Program-made: the position numbers and the translations under genes | In this document: piece after piece, positions 35,468-44,313 of the stretch | Layout of the letters: each line of letters starts with the position of its first letter | Numbering within the stretch: position 1 is the stretch's first letter | DNA from: Actinomadura fibrosa | GTDB taxonomy: Bacteria > Actinomycetota > Actinomycetes > Streptosporangiales > Streptosporangiaceae | Direction: 5' to 3' | DNA: 64,000 bases | Assembly (NCBI RefSeq): GCF_900659615.1 | Contig: NZ_CAACUY010000002.1 | Span: 1 to 64,000 of the forward strand | The notes under the pieces: generated by a model | What the model saw: only the letters and a program-made list of their open reading frames with translations | The model's database searches: none | Told to the model about the DNA's origin: nothing

Positions 35468-36559
35468 TCAGGCGGTGTCGAACAGTTCGGTGAACCGGCC
35501 GATGTAGAGGTCGGCGCCTTTGATCTCGGCGACCTGCCGGGCGGGCAGGGCGGTCGGTCCGTCCGGGCTGGGGAGCTGGCCGACGCCGCCGTCCGGGCCG
35601 AGCGGCAGCAGTAGCGCCGGGTGGGGGAGGGGCTGGTAGACGTCCGTGGGCTCCTCGCCGCGCACCTGGGCGAGGATGTTCGCGGCGGCGACCTCGGCGT
35701 GCCGCATGGCGTGGCCGGCCATCTTCGCCTCGCGGAGGTCGGTGATGTCGCCGATCGCGTAGACGTTGTCGTGCCCGTGGACGTTGAGCGTCTCGGTGAC
35801 CCGCACGTGGCCCTGCGCGGTGCGGGTGGTGAGCCGTCCATCGCCGAGGTAGTCGCCGTTGATGTGGACGCCGTAAGCACGGAACCAGATGTCGGCGGTG
35901 ATGTCGTCGCCGGTGGTCGTGCGGGCGGTGAATGTGGCGTTCGTGCCGGGTTCGGTCGGCGGCGGGTCCGCGAGGGCGGTGCCGAGGCGCAGGTCCACGC
36001 CGAGTGCGTCGAGCTGGCGGTGCAGCTCGTCGCGGACCTCCGGCAGGAAGGCGGGCAGCAGCCGTTCGGCGGGGTCGACGACGGTCACGCGCTTGCCGGG
36101 CCACACGGCCTTGATCTCGCCGGACAGCTCCAGGCCGACCGGTCCGGCGCCGGCGATCAGCACGCGGTCCGCGCCGGCGAGTTCCTTGTGGGCGGAGCGG
36201 AGCCGGTCCAGCGCCTCGGCGGTGGCGTCGGTGTCCATCTTCGCCGGGAACGGGTAGCTGGAACCGGACGCAAGGACGAGGTAGTCGGCGTCGATGCGTT
36301 CGCCTGAGGCGAGGACGACGCCGTCCGGATCGGCGGAGACGACGCGGTCGCGCACGACGCGGCCGCGTTCGAGCAGCCGGTCGTAGGGGAAGAAGACGTT
36401 CTCCGCCCAGTCGGGCCGCACGAGCGCGCGGAGCGCTCCCGCGGAGTGGACGAACGCGTCCTTGGGTTCGATGAGGACGACGTCGGTCTCCTGGTCGAGC
36501 GCCTTGGCGACCGCGGCGCCTCCGTAACCTCCACCGATGACCACAACGGTACGACTCAT
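35468..36559 (-). CDS. FAD/NAD(P)-dependent oxidoreductase (AIF/NDH-2-like)
   Basis: The 363-residue protein has the pyridine nucleotide-disulfide fold: FAD site VVVIGGGYGGAAVAKAL at residues 5-21, NAD(P) site VLIAGAGPVGLELSGEI near 136-152, and the second FAD motif NVYAIGDITDLREAKMAGHA near 275-294. No redox CxxxxC pair is seen, so it fits the AIF/AMID/NDH-2-like class rather than thioredoxin reductases. The ATG at 36559 has AAGGAG before it. It converges with marR (14 bases between stops) and has two copies of the MarR operator in its promoter. Confidence 0.88.
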   Translation of the reverse strand: MSRTVVVIGGGYGGAAVAKALDQETDVVLIEPKDAFVHSAGALRALVRPDWAENVFFPYDRLLERGRVVRDRVVSADPDGVVLASGERIDADYLVLASGSSYPFPAKMDTDATAEALDRLRSAHKELAGADRVLIAGAGPVGLELSGEIKAVWPGKRVTVVDPAERLLPAFLPEVRDELHRQLDALGVDLRLGTALADPPPTEPGTNATFTARTTTGDDITADIWFRAYGVHINGDYLGDGRLTTRTAQGHVRVTETLNVHGHDNVYAIGDITDLREAKMAGHAMRHAEVAAANILAQVRGEEPTDVYQPLPHPALLLPLGPDGGVGQLPSPDGPTALPARQVAEIKGADLYIGRFTELFDTA

Positions 36560-36577
36560 GATGCGCACTCCTTAGAA

Positions 36578-36615
36578 GTTCGTGCTACGAACGATAATAG
36601 TTCGTGGTACGAACT
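36578..36615 (-). promoter_or_regulatory. MarR operators, copies 2 and 3
   Basis: GTTCGTGCTACGAAC (36578-36592) and AGTTCGTGGTACGAACT (36599-36615) are perfect palindromes with the TTCGT-N3-ACGAA core, 22 bases centre to centre, about two helical turns. They lie just before the ribosome-binding site of the oxidoreductase gene, so repression is the likely mode. Confidence 0.8.
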
Positions 36616-36719
36616 TCAAGTTCGGATGGCGCGTGGGATCGCGGGACGTCGCGCGGGTCGCGTCCCGGGGAGGTGGCGTCAGCGGCGGGCGTCCGTGAGC
36701 GGACGCGGGCCGCGGGGTG

Positions 36720-37178
36720 TCAGGAGCGGCCCTGGGAGTGGTGCTCGATGACCCGGGTGAGGAGGTCCGCGAGCTGGGTGCGCTCGGCGGCGGAGAGGGG
36801 TGCGAGCAGTTCGTCCTGGATGCCCGCCAGTACCTCGTCGAGGTGCGACAGGTGGCGGGTGCCGGCCGGGGTGATCGTGATGATGTTGCGCCGCCGGTCC
36901 GACGGGTCGGGGGAGCGCTCGACGAAGCCCTTCGCGGCCAGCTCGTTGAGGGCGGCGACGACGTCGCTGCGGTCGATGCCGGTGTGCCGGCCGAGGTCGG
37001 CCTGGCTGGCGGGGCCGTACTCGGCCAGGGCGGCGAGCAGCCGGAAGTGGTAGCCGCGGGCTCCGGCGGCGGTGAAACCCGCGCTGACCAGGCGGTGGCT
37101 GTGCGCGGAGGCCTGGTTGATCAGCCAGCTCGGCGCTCCCCGGAGGCGCGCGGGCGGGACGGCGTCGGCATCGATCAT
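36720..37178 (-). CDS. MarR-family transcriptional regulator
   Basis: The 152-residue regulator carries GYHFRLLAALAEYGPASQADL, the recognition helix RHTGIDRSDVVAALNELAAKGFVERSP and the wing DPSDRRRNIITITPAG, all typical of MarR proteins. An ATG at 37178 is taken as start; a GTG at 37208 would add ten residues. TAGACT lies 12 bases upstream of the ATG, suggesting a very short leader. It is divergent from the NTF2-like/epoxide-hydrolase pair with a set of operators in the gap. Confidence 0.87.
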   Translation of the reverse strand: MIDADAVPPARLRGAPSWLINQASAHSHRLVSAGFTAAGARGYHFRLLAALAEYGPASQADLGRHTGIDRSDVVAALNELAAKGFVERSPDPSDRRRNIITITPAGTRHLSHLDEVLAGIQDELLAPLSAAERTQLADLLTRVIEHHSQGRS

Positions 37179-37227
37179 GAGCGGCAGTCTACCGGCGTTC
37201 GTTGGCACGACCCACGATCGGTGTTAC

Positions 37228-37259
37228 TGTTGGCGTCACCAATGTTGGTAGACCCAACA
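37228..37259. promoter_or_regulatory. Operators of the second MarR divergon
   Basis: TGTTGG-N5-CCAACA occurs at 37243-37259, and a related TGTTGG-N5-CCAA at 37228-37242, 15 bases apart. A weaker TTGG-CACGA-CCCA lies at 37202-37214. The array fills the gap between the MarR gene at 36720 and the NTF2-like gene at 37273. Confidence 0.7.
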
Positions 37260-37272
37260 ATTTGGAGGACGC

Positions 37273-37674
37273 ATGGAACGCACCGACCACGACCAGCTGA
37301 CCGACCTGGTCACCAGGCTCGGCCGCTGGCTGGACGAGAAGCGGTTCGACGAGGCGCGGACCGTCTTCACCGAGGACGCCGAAGCGCACACGGCCGGCGG
37401 GACGTCCCGCGGCGTCGAGACGCTCGCCGAGCACGCGCGCAGGAACCACCAGGTCCCGACGCAGCACTACATCACCAACCCGCTCATCGAGGTGGACGGC
37501 GACCGCGCCTCGATCAGCGCCAACCTGCTCGTCGTCTTCGCGCACGAGGAGGGGCTCCGCGTCGTCGGCGAGGTCTACGACCTCGGCGCGGTCCGGACGG
37601 ACGCCGGATGGCGGATCGCCCGGGTGGGGGCGCGCATGGTCTGGGACACGCGGCAGGAGGCGCGGCATGTCTGA
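37273..37674 (+). CDS. NTF2/SnoaL-like protein
   Basis: This 133-residue protein has the cone-shaped NTF2-like fold pattern: [32 protein letters not shown] at the N-terminus and a final beta-sheet with [29 protein letters not shown]. Such proteins act as small-molecule isomerases, cyclases or hydrolases, or simply bind ligands. TTGGAGGACGC gives a good ribosome-binding site. It overlaps the epoxide hydrolase gene by eight bases, hence translation is coupled. Confidence 0.82.
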   Translation: MERTDHDQLTDLVTRLGRWLDEKRFDEARTVFTEDAEAHTAGGTSRGVETLAEHARRNHQVPTQHYITNPLIEVDGDRASISANLLVVFAHEEGLRVVGEVYDLGAVRTDAGWRIARVGARMVWDTRQEARHV

Positions 37675-38794
37675 GATCACCCCGTTCCGGCTGGACGTCC
37701 CCGACGCCGACCTCGACGATCTCGCGCGCCGGCTGGACGCCGCCCGCTGGCCGGACGAGCTCCCGGGCATCGGCTGGGACCACGGGATCCCGCTCGGGCG
37801 GGTCAGGGATCTGGCCGAGCACTGGCGCACGAAGTACGACTGGCGGGCGCAGGAGGCGAGGATCAACGCGTTCCCGCAGTTCACCACGGAGATCGACGGC
37901 GCGCGGGTGCACTTCCTGCACGTCCGGTCGCCGGAGCCGGACGCGCTGCCGCTGGTCCTGACCCACGGCTGGCCCAGCTCGTTCGCCGACTTCCTGGACG
38001 TCATCGGGCCGCTCACCGATCCCCGGGCGCACGGCAGCGACCCGGCGGACGCCTTCCACGTCGTCGTCCCGTCCCTGCCCGGGTTCACGCTGTCCGGGCC
38101 GACGCGGGACGCCGGCTGGACCGTCGGCCGGATCGCCAGGGCCTGGGCCGAGCTGATGCGCCGGCTCGGGTACGAGCGGTACGGCGCGCAGGGCGGGGAC
38201 TTCGGCTACCCGATCTCGAAGGAGCTGGGCACGATCGCCGCGGACCGCGTCGTCGGCGTCCACCTGAACTACCTGCCGTCGCCGCCTCCCGGCGATCAGG
38301 AGGGCGGGCTGACGGAGGAGGACCGGGCCAGGCTCGAACGGCAGCGGGAGTACGTCGCCAATCCGGCCGGATACTGGCAGATGCAGACCGATCGCCCGCA
38401 GACCGTCGCCTACGCGCTGGCCGACTCCCCGATCGGGCAGCTCGCCTGGATCGCCGACAAGGTCACCGAGTGGACGGATCCGGCGATCGGCGTCGACGAC
38501 GACCGGCTGCTCACCACCGTGTCGCTGTACTGGCTCACCGGCACGGCGGGTTCGTCGTCGAGGCTGCACCGGGCGAACGCCGGGTCCCGGGGCGGCAAGC
38601 CGACGCCCTGCCCGGTGCCGATCGGGGTGGCGGTGTTCCCGCGCGACCTCGTCCTGCCCGTGCGGTCGCTGGTGGAGCGTCACTTCGACGTCGTCCGGTG
38701 GACGGAGTTCGACCGCGGCGGCCACTTCCCGGCCGTGGAGGTGCCGGATCTCCTCACAGGTGACGTGCGGGCGTTCTTCCGCGGGTTGCGATGA
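37667..38794 (+). CDS. Epoxide hydrolase with EHN domain
   Basis: The 375-residue protein begins with the EHN domain of microsomal-type epoxide hydrolases ([25 protein letters not shown], residues 7-31, and [20 protein letters not shown]). The alpha/beta-hydrolase core has the oxyanion HGWPSSF at 100-106, the nucleophile Asp178 in [10 protein letters not shown], and the catalytic His in [10 protein letters not shown] near 353. It opens an epoxide to a diol. It is coupled to the NTF2-like gene and lies under the MarR regulator's operators, so it may answer to a toxic or signalling epoxide or lipid. Confidence 0.9.
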   Translation: MSEITPFRLDVPDADLDDLARRLDAARWPDELPGIGWDHGIPLGRVRDLAEHWRTKYDWRAQEARINAFPQFTTEIDGARVHFLHVRSPEPDALPLVLTHGWPSSFADFLDVIGPLTDPRAHGSDPADAFHVVVPSLPGFTLSGPTRDAGWTVGRIARAWAELMRRLGYERYGAQGGDFGYPISKELGTIAADRVVGVHLNYLPSPPPGDQEGGLTEEDRARLERQREYVANPAGYWQMQTDRPQTVAYALADSPIGQLAWIADKVTEWTDPAIGVDDDRLLTTVSLYWLTGTAGSSSRLHRANAGSRGGKPTPCPVPIGVAVFPRDLVLPVRSLVERHFDVVRWTEFDRGGHFPAVEVPDLLTGDVRAFFRGLR

Positions 38795-38806
38795 GCGGGA
38801 AGGGGT

Positions 38807-38848
38807 GCGGTCGCGCGGATCCGCACCGCGGTCGCGCGGATCCGCACC
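38807..38848. repeat. 21-bp tandem repeat between convergent genes
   Basis: Two exact, contiguous copies of a 21-base unit (38807-38827 and 38828-38848) contain GCGGTCGCGCGGATCCGCAC. Each unit can fold GCGG...CCGC, so the pair may act as a bidirectional terminator between the epoxide hydrolase and SDR genes. Confidence 0.6.
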
Positions 38849-38857
38849 CCGGTCCGC

Positions 38858-39646
38858 TCAGGCGCCGGTCAGCTCGTCCGAGAGGGCGCGGAGGCGGGCG
38901 CGGGCGTCCGCGTCGTAGGCCTGGTCGTCCGCGCGGGCCTCGGCCAGGCCGTTGAAGAAGCGCCCGGAGACGTCGTCCAGCGCCGGGTCGGTGACCAGCC
39001 GGTGCGTGGCGCGGACGCCCTCCTCCAGCGTGCTGATCGGCGTGGACACTATCTTCGTCGGCATGTACGTGGCGGGGTGCAGCGCGTTGGCGGTGACGCC
39101 GGTCCCCGCCAGCTCGGCGGCGAGGTCGATCGTGTGCATGATCTGCGCGAGCTTGCTCTGGCAGTAGGCCCGGACTCCGGTGTACCCGCGGGTGATCATG
39201 ACGTCGTCGAAGTCGATGGCGGTCTGGCCGAGGCTGCTGACGTTCACGATCCGCGCGGGCGCCGAGGACGTGAGGACGGGCAGCAGCTCCCGGGTGAGCA
39301 GGTAGTGGGACAGGTAGTTGACGGCGAAGCGCAGCTCGTGGCCGTCGGCGCTCTCGGCCCGCCCGCCGCTCGCGCCGATGCCCGCGTTGTTGACCAGCAC
39401 GTCCAGGCGCGGATGGTCGGCGCGGACGGCCTCGGCGAGCGCGCGGACCTCGGCGAGCGACGACAGGTCGGCGCGGTACCAGGCGGCGCGGCCGCCGATC
39501 TCCTGGAGGGCGGCCTTGCCGCGCTGGTCGTCGCGGCCGTGCACGAGGACGGTCGCGCCCTCCGCGGCGAGCTCGGCGGCGAGCGCCCGCCCGAGCCCGT
39601 CGGTCGCTCCGGTGATGAGGATGGTCTGCTGATCGATGGGACGCAT
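38858..39646 (-). CDS. Short-chain dehydrogenase/reductase
   Basis: The 262-residue SDR has the Rossmann motif TGATDGLG at residues 12-19, NNAG near 86, the catalytic Ser in VSSLGQ and Y-x-x-x-K in AYCQSKLAQ. It resembles the retinol dehydrogenase/oxidoreductase branch with a 20-residue insertion after the Ser (FDDVMITRGYTGVR). NAD(P)-dependent; substrate unknown. It converges with the epoxide hydrolase gene. Confidence 0.88.
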   Translation of the reverse strand: MRPIDQQTILITGATDGLGRALAAELAAEGATVLVHGRDDQRGKAALQEIGGRAAWYRADLSSLAEVRALAEAVRADHPRLDVLVNNAGIGASGGRAESADGHELRFAVNYLSHYLLTRELLPVLTSSAPARIVNVSSLGQTAIDFDDVMITRGYTGVRAYCQSKLAQIMHTIDLAAELAGTGVTANALHPATYMPTKIVSTPISTLEEGVRATHRLVTDPALDDVSGRFFNGLAEARADDQAYDADARARLRALSDELTGA

Positions 39647-39714
39647 GGGTCCATCGTGCTCGGCGCGCCCGGGCCGTGACCAGGGCGCGCCGATCGTGGT
39701 GTCCGGAGTACCAG

Positions 39715-40497
39715 TCAGCGGCGGTCGAGGAAGGCCCGGACGACCTCGGCGAACTCGTCGGGACGCTCGACGGGCGCGACGTGGCCGGTGTCCAGCTCGG
39801 CGTACTCGCTGCCCGCGATGGCCTCGGCCATCTCCCGGTGGTTCTCGACCGGGATCGTGGCGTCCCGGGTGCAGCCGACCACCAGCGTCGGCGCCTGGAT
39901 CGCGGGGAGCAGGTCGCGGACGTCCAGGCGCAGGACGAGGTCGATCAGGCGCTGGACGCCGTCAGTCGGGCGCATGAACCCGTGGGACTGCTCGACTCCC
40001 TCGTGGCCGATCGCGTTGAGGAAGGCGCGGTCGTAGGCGGTGAGCGTCGCGAAACGCCCGAAGCTCTCGGGATTCCCGGCGAGGCCCAGCCAGGTGGTCA
40101 TCAGCTGGCGGACGTACTCGTCGTGCGCGTGGGTCAGGCCCGCGACCGGGACCAGGCGCCGGACGAGGCCGGGCCGGAGCGCGGCCGCGGCGGCGGCGAT
40201 CGGCGAGCCGAGGGAGAAGCCGAGGACGTCGGCCGGGGCGGCGCCCGCGTCCTCGATGACCGCGCTGACCTGCGCGGCGAGCGCCTCGATGGTCAGCGGG
40301 GCGCCGTCGTCCTCGGCGGGGTCGCTGCCCGCGAGGTCGGGGAGGAGCACGGTGCGGTCGCGGCTGAACCGGTCGACGATGCCGTCCCACATGATCGAGC
40401 CGGGTCCGACTCCGTGGACGAGGACGAGGGCGGGGCCGGGACCGGAGCCGACGGTGCGGTAGGCGATGCGGGCGTTTCCAACGGTCAAGGTCGTCAT
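39715..40497 (-). CDS. Alpha/beta hydrolase
   Basis: The 260-residue protein has the alpha/beta-hydrolase pattern: LVHGVGPGSIMW (oxyanion region, residues 27-38), nucleophile Ser95 in LGFSLGS, an acid in GCTRDATIP and the catalytic His in LDTGHVAPVE near 245. Substrate and reaction (ester, lactone or ring-fission product) cannot be told. The GSGPGPALVLVHG start is typical of menH/haloperoxidase-like members. It stands alone between an SDR and a methyltransferase on the same strand. Confidence 0.85.
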   Translation of the reverse strand: MTTLTVGNARIAYRTVGSGPGPALVLVHGVGPGSIMWDGIVDRFSRDRTVLLPDLAGSDPAEDDGAPLTIEALAAQVSAVIEDAGAAPADVLGFSLGSPIAAAAAALRPGLVRRLVPVAGLTHAHDEYVRQLMTTWLGLAGNPESFGRFATLTAYDRAFLNAIGHEGVEQSHGFMRPTDGVQRLIDLVLRLDVRDLLPAIQAPTLVVGCTRDATIPVENHREMAEAIAGSEYAELDTGHVAPVERPDEFAEVVRAFLDRR

Positions 40498-40624
40498 GGC
40501 TTCGACGTTGCCAGCACGCGGCGGCGATGAGGAGCGGACCGCTCTGGCTAGGACACGCGATCCCAGGCTCGCGGGCGTCGCTCGATCCCGCTCCGGGGCG
40601 GAAGACGGGCCGTGCCCTTCCAGG

Positions 40625-41821
40625 TCAGGCGACCTTGAGCCGCCACAGCGACGTCACCTCGGCGGCGCGGGCGGCGTGCAGCGGGTCGTCCGGATCGGCG
40701 GCGCGGGGGTGCACCGGCGTGGTGTCGAGCCTTCCCGCGACCTCCAGCCCGGCGGCGCCGAACGCGCCGAGCAGATCGTCCCGCGAGCGGAGCCCGAGGT
40801 GCTCGGCCAGGTCGGACAGGATCAGCCAGCCCTCGCCGCCCGGTTCGAGGTGCCCGGCGAGGCCGTCGAGGAACCCGCGCAGCATCCGGCCGTCCGGATC
40901 GTAGACGGCGTGTTCGAGGGGCGAGCTGGGCCGGGCAGGGACCCACGGCGGGTTGCAGACGATGAGCCCGGCACGTCCGGCGGGGAAAAGATCCGTCTGG
41001 ACGACCTCGACCTTGTCCCCCACACCCAGGCGCTCGACGTTCTCTTGGGCACAGGCCAGCGCGCGCGGGTCCTGGTCGGTGGCGACGATGCGTTCGACGC
41101 CCCGGCGTGCGAGGACGGCGGCGAGCACGCCCGTGCCGGTGCCGATGTCGAACGCGGTCGTCGTCGCAGGCAGCGGAGCCTCGGCGACCAGATCCACGTA
41201 CTCCCCTCGGACCGGCGAGAACACCCCGTAATGCGGGTGGACGTGGTCGCCGCCTAGCGCTGCGATCGGCACGCCCTTCCGGCGCCACTCGTGCGCGCCG
41301 ATGACCCCGAGGAGCTCGCGCAAGGACGTCACGTACGGCTCGTCGTCCGGCCCGAACGCCTCCGTGCACGCCTCCCGGACGTCCGGCGCGCGCCGCAGCG
41401 GGATCTCGTGCCCGGGACCGACCGGTATGAGCAGCATGCCGAGCGTCCGCGCGCGCTGGGCACGCGCCTGGCGGTACAGGTGGAACGCCTGCACCTGGGA
41501 CGGTTCCTCCTTGCGCTTGCGCCGTTCCGCGCGGCGCGGCGTGCGGTCGGCCCGGCGCGCCATCGCCGTGAGGAGCTGCCGCGCGTTCTGGAAGTCGCCG
41601 CGCCAGAGCAGCGCCGTCCCCTCGCAGGCCAGCCGGTACGCCTCGTCCGCGCGGGTCGTGTCGTCGGCGACGACCGTGCGGCGGGGCGGCGGCGCGCTCT
41701 CCGAACGCCAGCGGGCACGGCGGCCGGAACCGTCCTCGGACCAGCCGATCACCTGCCCCGCTGTTCCGGGCTCGGCCGTTCCCGGGCCGGCCGTCCGCGC
41801 CCGTCCGTCCGCATCGCTCAT
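40625..41821 (-). CDS. Class I SAM-dependent methyltransferase with NPPW motif
   Basis: The catalytic half (residues about 190-400) has motif I AFDIGTGTGVLAAVLARRG and motif IV VCNPPWVPARP, as in the HemK/RlmG-type amino- or N6-adenine/N2-guanine methyltransferases. The N-terminal half, with AYRLACEGTALLWRGDFQNARQLL and DRTPRRAERRKRKEE, resembles a substrate-recognition domain that is found in actinobacterial methyltransferases of this family. At 398 residues it is much longer than PrmC/HemK (about 280). Substrate, RNA or protein, unknown. GAGAAG lies before the ATG. Confidence 0.83.
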   Translation of the reverse strand: MSDADGRARTAGPGTAEPGTAGQVIGWSEDGSGRRARWRSESAPPPRRTVVADDTTRADEAYRLACEGTALLWRGDFQNARQLLTAMARRADRTPRRAERRKRKEEPSQVQAFHLYRQARAQRARTLGMLLIPVGPGHEIPLRRAPDVREACTEAFGPDDEPYVTSLRELLGVIGAHEWRRKGVPIAALGGDHVHPHYGVFSPVRGEYVDLVAEAPLPATTTAFDIGTGTGVLAAVLARRGVERIVATDQDPRALACAQENVERLGVGDKVEVVQTDLFPAGRAGLIVCNPPWVPARPSSPLEHAVYDPDGRMLRGFLDGLAGHLEPGGEGWLILSDLAEHLGLRSRDDLLGAFGAAGLEVAGRLDTTPVHPRAADPDDPLHAARAAEVTSLWRLKVA

Positions 41822-41888
41822 ATGCCGCTTCTCGACCGTTCCGTGAGATCACACCGCCCGCCGGCACCTCGATCGTACGGTGCCGAGG

Positions 41889-42761
41889 CTAGGACCTCTC
41901 CCGGGACGTGAGGTCGGCGCTGGACAGGTGGCGGGACGTCGCGGCGAGCCGGCGCAGCGCCTGTTCGGACGGCGACCCGGGCTCGGCGGCGTAGAGCATC
42001 AGGCGGCTCAGGTCCGGATCGCCGGGCAGGTGGAGGGTCTCGAAGGGCAGGACGAGCTGCCCGACCTCGGGATGGCGGATGCGAGCCTCGCCATGCGTCA
42101 AATCCGTGACGTGGTGCGCGGACCACATCCGTCCGAACTCGGGGCTGCGCTCACGCAACTCGTCGATCAAAGTCCGCAGCCGCTCGTCGCCAGGATCCTC
42201 ACCGGAGCGGAACCGTAGATAGGCGACATTGCGGCGGGCCACGGTCTCCCAGTTGTCGCCGAGACGGGCCTTGTAGTCGTCGTTGAGGTGGATCTGGTGC
42301 GACCACGTCCGCTCCTCCGCGGGCACGCTCGCGAGGTCAACGAACACGGCGGACGTGAGCCGGTTCCACGCGACCACGTTGGTGTAGTGCCCCACGACGT
42401 ACGCGGGCGCGTGGCCGATCGAGTCGAGCAGGTGCTGGAGCGGCGGGCGCAGCCGGGACGGCTCCCGCGCGCGGACGCGGCGCGGCGGGTGCGCGAGGCG
42501 GTGCAGGTAGGCGTGCTCGTCCGGGTCGAGGCGGAGGGCGCCGGAGACCGCGTCGAGGATCTCCGTGGAGACGCCGTCGGCCGTCCCCTGCTCCAGCCGG
42601 ACGTAGTAGGCGACGCTGACCCCGGCGAGCTGCGCCAGCTCCTCGCGGCGCAGGCCCTGCACGCGGCGGCGGCTCCCGTACGCGGGGACGCCCACGTCCT
42701 CGGGCCGCAGCCGGGCCCGCCGCGACTTGAGGAACTCGCCGAGCTCGCGGTTCCGGGTCAT
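41889..42761 (-). CDS. XRE-family regulator with MmyB-like ligand domain
   Basis: The 290-residue protein begins with an HTH domain (RELGEFLKSRRARLRPEDVGV, RRVQGLRREELAQLAGVSVAYYVRLEQG, residues 4-60) and continues with a MmyB-like PAS-type ligand-binding domain (YVVGHYTNVVAWNRLTSAVF near 125-145, then the HPEVGQLVLPFETLHLPGDP motif near 235-254). These regulators in actinomycetes often lie opposite a transporter or SDR and bind fatty acids. Here it is divergent from a DHA2 exporter/SDR operon, which is the likely target. Confidence 0.88.
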   Translation of the reverse strand: MTRNRELGEFLKSRRARLRPEDVGVPAYGSRRRVQGLRREELAQLAGVSVAYYVRLEQGTADGVSTEILDAVSGALRLDPDEHAYLHRLAHPPRRVRAREPSRLRPPLQHLLDSIGHAPAYVVGHYTNVVAWNRLTSAVFVDLASVPAEERTWSHQIHLNDDYKARLGDNWETVARRNVAYLRFRSGEDPGDERLRTLIDELRERSPEFGRMWSAHHVTDLTHGEARIRHPEVGQLVLPFETLHLPGDPDLSRLMLYAAEPGSPSEQALRRLAATSRHLSSADLTSRERS

Positions 42762-42894
42762 GCCGAAGAGGGTATCCGGGGCGGCCGGAAGCCGTCCGCC
42801 GAGCCTCGGGCCGCGTCCGCTGAGCCTGCTACTGCCAGTGGTACGAACGGGCGGGGGCTGGGTACCCGCGCCCGCCGCGACGATCGTTTCCGGC

Positions 42895-44283
42895 ATGACC
42901 ACGCTGACCACGGCCGCCGTCGCCGCCCCCGGGCGGATGTCGTCGCGGCACAAGCTGATCCTGACCCTCCTCCTCGGCGCGCAGTTCATGCTCGCCATCG
43001 ACTTCTCCATCCTGAACGTGGCCCTGCCCGCCGTCGGCGAGGGCCTCGGCTTCAGCCTGGGCTCGCTGCAATGGATCGCGACCGCGTTCGCGCTGCCCGC
43101 GGCGGGTTTCACGCTGCTGTTCGGCCGCGTCGCCGACCTTTTCGGACGGCGCCGGATGCTGCTCGCCGGCATGGCCCTGCTCGCCGCCGGCTCGCTGATC
43201 GGCGGGCTCGCCGCGTCCCCCGCGATGCTGCTGGTCGGCCGGGTCCTCCAGGGCCTCGCCACCGCGATCGCCACGCCCGCCGCGCTGTCGCTGCTCACGA
43301 CCTCCTTCCCCGAGGGGCCGCTGCGGACGCGGGCGCTCGGGCTCAGCGGCGCGCTGATGTCCGCCGGGTTCACTGTCGGGGCGATCCTCGGCGGGCTGCT
43401 GACCGCCCTGCTGAGCTGGCGCTGGGCCTTCCTGATCAACGTGCCGGTGGCGGTGCTGATCCTCGCGGTCACGCCCGCGCTGGTCGGCGAGAGCCGCGCG
43501 CGGGACGCGGCGAGGCTGGACGTTCCCGGCGCGGTCACCGTGACCGGCGGGCTCCTCGCGCTCGTCTACGGGATCACGGCCGCCGGCGCGCACGGCTGGA
43601 GCGACGTCCCGGCGCTGGCCGCGCTCGCGGCGGCCGCCGTCCTGCTGGTCGCGTTCGTCTTGGTCGAGCGGCGCTCCCCCGCACCGCTCGCGCCGCTGCA
43701 CGTCCTCACCCGGCGGACCGTCACCTGGGGCAACGCGGGCGGTTTCATCGCCTTCGCGACCGAGACCTCGCTCGTGTTCCTGATGACCCTCTACCTCCAG
43801 CAGGTGCTGGGCTTCTCGCCGCTGACCACGGGCCTCGCGCTCGGCGTCCTCGGCGCCGGGACGTTTGCGGGCGGGGTCGCCGCGCCGCGGATCATGGGCC
43901 GGTTCGGCGGCCGCGCCGCCCTCGCGGGCGGGCTCGTCCTCCAGGCCGCCGCGACCGCGGCGCTGCTCGGCCTCGGCGCGGACCGCGACGGGCTCCCCCT
44001 CCTGCTGGCCGCCACCGCGATCGGCGGATTCGGGAACCTCGTCGCCATCGTCGCCTTCATGGGCCTCGCGACCGCCGGGCTGCCGGACCGCGAGCAGGGC
44101 CTCGCGACCGGCCTCGCCACCATGACCCAGCAGGTCGCGATCACGCTCGGCATCCCGGTGATGAGCGCCGTGGCCACCGCGAACGCGTCCGTGCTCGGCG
44201 GCGTCCACACCGCGACGCTGGCCAACGCCGCGATCGCGCTCATCGGCGCCGGCCTCACCGCCGCCTTCCTCCGCCGCGCCTGA
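42895..44283 (+). CDS. MFS transporter, DHA2 family (14 helices)
   Basis: The 462-residue protein has 14 predicted helices. Motif A (GRVADLFGRRRMLL) is after helix 2, helix 1 reads LLLGAQFMLAIDFSILNVALPAV, and GLATAIATPAALSLLTTSFPEGPLRTRALG is the motif C region of drug-proton antiporters (EmrB/QacA-type). It begins with MTTLTTAAVAAPGRMSSRHK. No strong ribosome-binding site is seen before the ATG at 42895. It is divergent from the XRE/MmyB regulator and 30 bases before an SDR gene. Confidence 0.88.
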   Translation: MTTLTTAAVAAPGRMSSRHKLILTLLLGAQFMLAIDFSILNVALPAVGEGLGFSLGSLQWIATAFALPAAGFTLLFGRVADLFGRRRMLLAGMALLAAGSLIGGLAASPAMLLVGRVLQGLATAIATPAALSLLTTSFPEGPLRTRALGLSGALMSAGFTVGAILGGLLTALLSWRWAFLINVPVAVLILAVTPALVGESRARDAARLDVPGAVTVTGGLLALVYGITAAGAHGWSDVPALAALAAAAVLLVAFVLVERRSPAPLAPLHVLTRRTVTWGNAGGFIAFATETSLVFLMTLYLQQVLGFSPLTTGLALGVLGAGTFAGGVAAPRIMGRFGGRAALAGGLVLQAAATAALLGLGADRDGLPLLLAATAIGGFGNLVAIVAFMGLATAGLPDREQGLATGLATMTQQVAITLGIPVMSAVATANASVLGGVHTATLANAAIALIGAGLTAAFLRRA

Positions 44284-44313
44284 GACCGCCCCCCGTCCGA
44301 AAGGCGTCATGTC

